64,000 bases of DNA from Accumulibacter sp. (lineage in GTDB: Bacteria; Pseudomonadota; Gammaproteobacteria; Burkholderiales; Rhodocyclaceae), in the NCBI RefSeq assembly GCF_036625195.1, contig NZ_JAZKUG010000001.1, forward strand, positions 496,001 through 560,000, read 5' to 3'. A program made the translations under genes and the position numbers. Position 1 is the first letter of the stretch. Each line of letters begins with the position of its first letter. The notes beneath the pieces were generated by a model. That model was not told the DNA's origin. It made no database searches and was given only the letters and a program-made list of their open reading frames with translations. Shown one piece after another: positions 61,334-64,000 of the stretch.

Positions 61334-62008
61334 TCAGAAAGGCAGAACGGTGAGGAAAAAGCGCGCCAACCAACCCATCACCTGCGCCTCGCTGATCGCG
61401 CCGCTCTCCTTGTACTCGATGCGCGCATCGGCAATCTGTGACGAAGCGATGGTGTTGGTGGCGTTGACGAAGTAGGGGTTGACGATGCCCGACAGACGGA
61501 TGTACTCCTGCCCATGCCCGATCGCTACCTGCTTCTCGCCCGACACGAGCAGATTGCCGTTCGGCAGTACTTCGACGACCGTCACCGTGATCGTTCCCGT
61601 GAACACGTTGTTGGCCGCTGCATCGCCCTTGCCACTGGCCACGTTGCTGCTGCTCGCCTTCAGTTCGGTCAGCGTCCTCCCGGGCAGATTGAGGTTGGGC
61701 CCCATCGAGGCGTTGATGCTGCCGGTCTTGGCAACGCTGTTGTTCGACTTGGTCGCCGCCGACGTGTTCTCGGTGATCGTCACCGTGATCGTATCGCCCA
61801 CATGGCGGGCACGCCGATCCTCGAACAGGGTGCGCGACGCGCCTGCCTGGTAGATGCTGCCCGTCGAGGCCAGCGCTGCCGCCAGTTGCTCCGGCCGTGG
61901 CTGCGGCCTGGCGGTCATCGGCTGATGGACATTGGTGGGCGGAACGGTCGTACAGGCTGCCAGCAACAGCAAGGCGGCAGGCAGCAGCAGGAACGATCGG
62001 GCAGACAT
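61334..62008 (-). CDS. flgH: Flagellar L-ring lipoprotein FlgH
   Basis: Outer-membrane ring protein. The 224 residues start with a lipoprotein signal (lipobox LAAC, Cys about residue 19). Family motifs are GSIYQAGASRTLFEDRRARHVGDTI, TGTITVTVVEVLPNGNLLVSGEKQV and YIRLSGIVNPYFVNATNTI, and the C-terminus contains GWLARFFLTVLPF. ATG at 62008, 10 nt behind flgG. Confidence 0.97.
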   Translation of the reverse strand: MSARSFLLLPAALLLLAACTTVPPTNVHQPMTARPQPRPEQLAAALASTGSIYQAGASRTLFEDRRARHVGDTITVTITENTSAATKSNNSVAKTGSINASMGPNLNLPGRTLTELKASSSNVASGKGDAAANNVFTGTITVTVVEVLPNGNLLVSGEKQVAIGHGQEYIRLSGIVNPYFVNATNTIASSQIADARIEYKESGAISEAQVMGWLARFFLTVLPF

Positions 62009-62018
62009 GGCGGATTCC

Positions 62019-62801
62019 CTAAAGTTGCGTCAACCGCGCCAACATTTGATCGGACGTCGATACGACCTTGGCGTTCAGCTCGTACGCCCTCTGCGTCTGG
62101 ATCATCAGCACCAGTTCCTGCGCCACGTTCACGTTCGACGCTTCGACGTAGGACTGGACCACCATGCCGGCGCCGTTGCTGCCCGGCGTATTGAGCGTTG
62201 GCGTACCACTCGACGCCGTCTCCTGGTAGAGATTGTCGCCAAGACTCTGCAGGCCCCCGTTGTTGATGAAGGTCGCCACCTGGATGGTGCCGATCTGCAC
62301 GGGCGCCGCCGCGTTGGGCAGGGTGACGCTGACGACGCCATCGGTGGCAACGGTCACGGTCAACGCGTTCTGCGGGATGGTGATTGCCGGTTGTACCGGA
62401 TAACCGCTGGCGGTGACGATCTGCCCCTGGTTGTCTTTCTGGAAGGACCCGTCACGCGTGTAGGCGTTGGTTCCGTCCGGCAGCAGGACCTGGAAGAAGC
62501 CCGCGCCATCGATCGCCATGTCGAGACTGTTGCCAGTCTGCTGCAGCGAGCCCTGCGTGAAGATGCGACCGGTCGACACCGGCGTCGTGCCAAGTCCGAT
62601 CTGCAGACCATCCGGAATCTGGGTCGTCTGCGACGATTGCGCACCCGGCTGGCGCACGGTCTTGTAGAGCAGGTCGGCGAAAATCCCCCGTGCCTGCTTG
62701 AAGCCGTTGGTGCTGACGTTCGCCAGGTTGTTGGCGATGATGTCGATCTGCACCTGCTGTGCGTTGAGGCCGGTACTCGCGGTCCAGAGAGAGGTGATCA
62801 T
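62019..62801 (-). CDS. flgG: Flagellar distal rod protein FlgG
   Basis: Forms the distal rod of the basal body. The 260 residues have the expected N-terminus ([33 protein letters not shown]) and C-terminus ([37 protein letters not shown]). Length equals E. coli FlgG (260). ATG at 62801. It lies 10 nt from both flgF and flgH. Confidence 0.97.
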   Translation of the reverse strand: MITSLWTASTGLNAQQVQIDIIANNLANVSTNGFKQARGIFADLLYKTVRQPGAQSSQTTQIPDGLQIGLGTTPVSTGRIFTQGSLQQTGNSLDMAIDGAGFFQVLLPDGTNAYTRDGSFQKDNQGQIVTASGYPVQPAITIPQNALTVTVATDGVVSVTLPNAAAPVQIGTIQVATFINNGGLQSLGDNLYQETASSGTPTLNTPGSNGAGMVVQSYVEASNVNVAQELVLMIQTQRAYELNAKVVSTSDQMLARLTQL

Positions 62802-62811
62802 TGCTTTCCGA

Positions 62812-63561
62812 TCAGCGGTTCATGGTGAGCAAGGCAGTTGCGGCACGGGCGTTGGCCTCGGCGGTCTGCAGCATCCTGACCTGAAGTTCGAACTGGCGCG
62901 CGAGACTGATCATTCGCACCATCGCGTCGACGGAATTCACGTTGCTGCCCTCGAGCGCGCCAGGCTCGAGCTGTACGGTCTCATCCGCGGCAGCAGGCTC
63001 GGCGTTGCGCGTGCGAAACAGGCCGTCGTCGCCACGCACCAGATCGGCTTCCGGTGGGTTGACGAGCTTGATCCGGCCGACCACATTGACACTGCTCGCG
63101 GCCCCGGCCCCGGGGCGCGGCACGCCGGATACCGTGCCATCGGCAGCAATGGCGATGTTGTTGTCGGGCGGCAGCGCGATGGGCCCGCCCTCGCCGAGGA
63201 CGAGGTTGCCCGAACTGGTCTGCAGCACACCGTTGGCATCGGTCACCAGGTTTCCGGCACGCGTGTAGGCCTCGCTTCCATCGGCTGCCTGGACGGCAAT
63301 CCAGCCTCGCCCACGCAGCGCCACGTCAAGCGGCCGCCCAGTGGTCAGCAACGGACCCTGCTCGAAACTGTTGGCGACCGAGGCATCGATCGTGAAGGCC
63401 CGCGTCGGCTGGCCCGGGCCGAGTACGGGCACGGCTCGGAAGCGATTCTCCATTGCCCGGTAGCCGGCGGTCGAGGCATTGGCCAGATTGTGCGCGACCC
63501 CTGCCTGTTGCAGAAAGGCCTGTTTGGCGCCGCTCATGGCAGTGTAGATCAGACGATCCAT
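62812..63561 (-). CDS. flgF: Flagellar proximal rod protein FlgF
   Basis: Proximal rod component, 249 residues (E. coli 251). The N-terminal [18 protein letters not shown] and [15 protein letters not shown] and the C-terminal [20 protein letters not shown] with [15 protein letters not shown] are diagnostic. ATG at 63561. It is located between flgE (30-nt gap) and flgG (10-nt gap) in the standard order. Confidence 0.97.
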   Translation of the reverse strand: MDRLIYTAMSGAKQAFLQQAGVAHNLANASTAGYRAMENRFRAVPVLGPGQPTRAFTIDASVANSFEQGPLLTTGRPLDVALRGRGWIAVQAADGSEAYTRAGNLVTDANGVLQTSSGNLVLGEGGPIALPPDNNIAIAADGTVSGVPRPGAGAASSVNVVGRIKLVNPPEADLVRGDDGLFRTRNAEPAAADETVQLEPGALEGSNVNSVDAMVRMISLARQFELQVRMLQTAEANARAATALLTMNR

Positions 63562-63591
63562 GTAGCCTCCGTGCGGTCAATCGAGCGGTGC

Positions 63592-64000
63592 TCAGCGCAG
63601 GTTGATCAGCGTCTGCATGATCTGATCCTGCGTCTGGATGGTCTGTGCATTCGCTTGGTAGTTGCGTTGCGCGGTGATCATCGCCACCAGTTCATTGGTC
63701 AGATCGACATTGGAATCCTCGACCGCTGCCGACTGAATGACGCCGCGACTTCCCGAAGCCGGCGCGCCGACCAGTTCCGCTCCCGAGATGGAAGTCGCAC
63801 TCCACTGGTTGTTGCCCAGGTTGAGCAAACCATTGGGATCGGCAAAGGTCGCCAGAACCAGCTGCCCCATGCTGCGCGTCTGGCCGTTGCTGTAACGACC
63901 CTGAACGATTCCGTCGCTGAGGACACCGATGCCAACGAGACTGCCGGTTGCATAGCCACCCTGCGTCAGGCGGTCCACGCTCGAAGCACTGCCATATTGG
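63592..64000 (-). CDS. flgE: Flagellar hook protein FlgE, 3' part
   Basis: The frame is open to the right edge, so only the C-terminal 135 or so residues are visible; the start lies beyond 64000. The edge sequence QYGSASSVDRLTQGGYATG and GIGVLSDGIVQGRYSNGQTR are FlgE hallmarks, as is the C-terminal block AAVEDSNVDLTNELVAMITA followed by RNYQANAQTIQTQDQ. It is the first flagellar gene seen in the window and is cotranscribed with flgF. Confidence 0.95.
   Translation of the reverse strand, partial: QYGSASSVDRLTQGGYATGSLVGIGVLSDGIVQGRYSNGQTRSMGQLVLATFADPNGLLNLGNNQWSATSISGAELVGAPASGSRGVIQSAAVEDSNVDLTNELVAMITAQRNYQANAQTIQTQDQIMQTLINLR

Overview
The window is 64 kb of GC-rich (about 65%) bacterial chromosome. 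Gene order and protein sequences point to a betaproteobacterium, most likely Rhodocyclales and possibly close to Candidatus Accumulibacter. That placement is inferred from synteny and recalled family sequences; no search was run. Coding density is high, almost everything is core housekeeping, and no tRNA, rRNA, CRISPR array or prophage was seen.

Layout. 1-875: 3' part of a NamZ/DUF1343 gene. 964-6460: the conserved rlmE-ftsH-folP-glmM run on the minus strand, with yhbY divergent. 6519-13396 (minus): bamE, dapB, carA, carB, greA and a DUF4149 membrane protein; an intrinsic-terminator-like hairpin lies in the carA leader. 13575-24921: fur, a degenerate cyclase-FHA protein, ttcA, a pteridine reductase, an unknown protein coupled to a MidA-type methyltransferase, cca, an NDUFA9-like protein, slt, a 5-formyl-THF cyclo-ligase and an HDOD protein. 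25203-34466 (plus): uvrD, a coupled qor-TAXI-parA trio, dnaE and a small lipoprotein.

34810-39529 is a nitrogen-control block. A sigma-54 promoter with an upstream NtrC-type palindrome drives torF (porin), glnK and amtB on the minus strand. Just past the amtB terminator T-tract sits a complete group II intron (34810-36649) with its reverse transcriptase, recognisable domains V and VI, and the target choice of class C introns. A second ammonium transporter (47669-48871) has its own sigma-54 promoter and no glnK beside it.

39712-46936 (mostly plus): ubiK, comM, lipoproteins, speH, a TrpB2-type tryptophan synthase beta chain, a SPOR-domain protein, coaE and zapD. The usual yacG is missing after zapD; 46937-47668 instead holds two decayed gene fragments, one on each strand. 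49048-54868: mltA, a DUF815 ATPase, a Nudix-ThiE fusion, metG and a small membrane protein. 54939-64000 (minus): flagellar genes flgE (partial), F, G, H, I, J, K, L and a lipoprotein gene overlapping flgL; flgK has a sigma-28-type promoter of its own.

The most interesting items are the group II intron at the amtB terminator, the two sigma-54 ammonium-uptake promoters, the scar after zapD, the pseudo-cyclase-FHA protein, and the orphan TAXI-ParA module.
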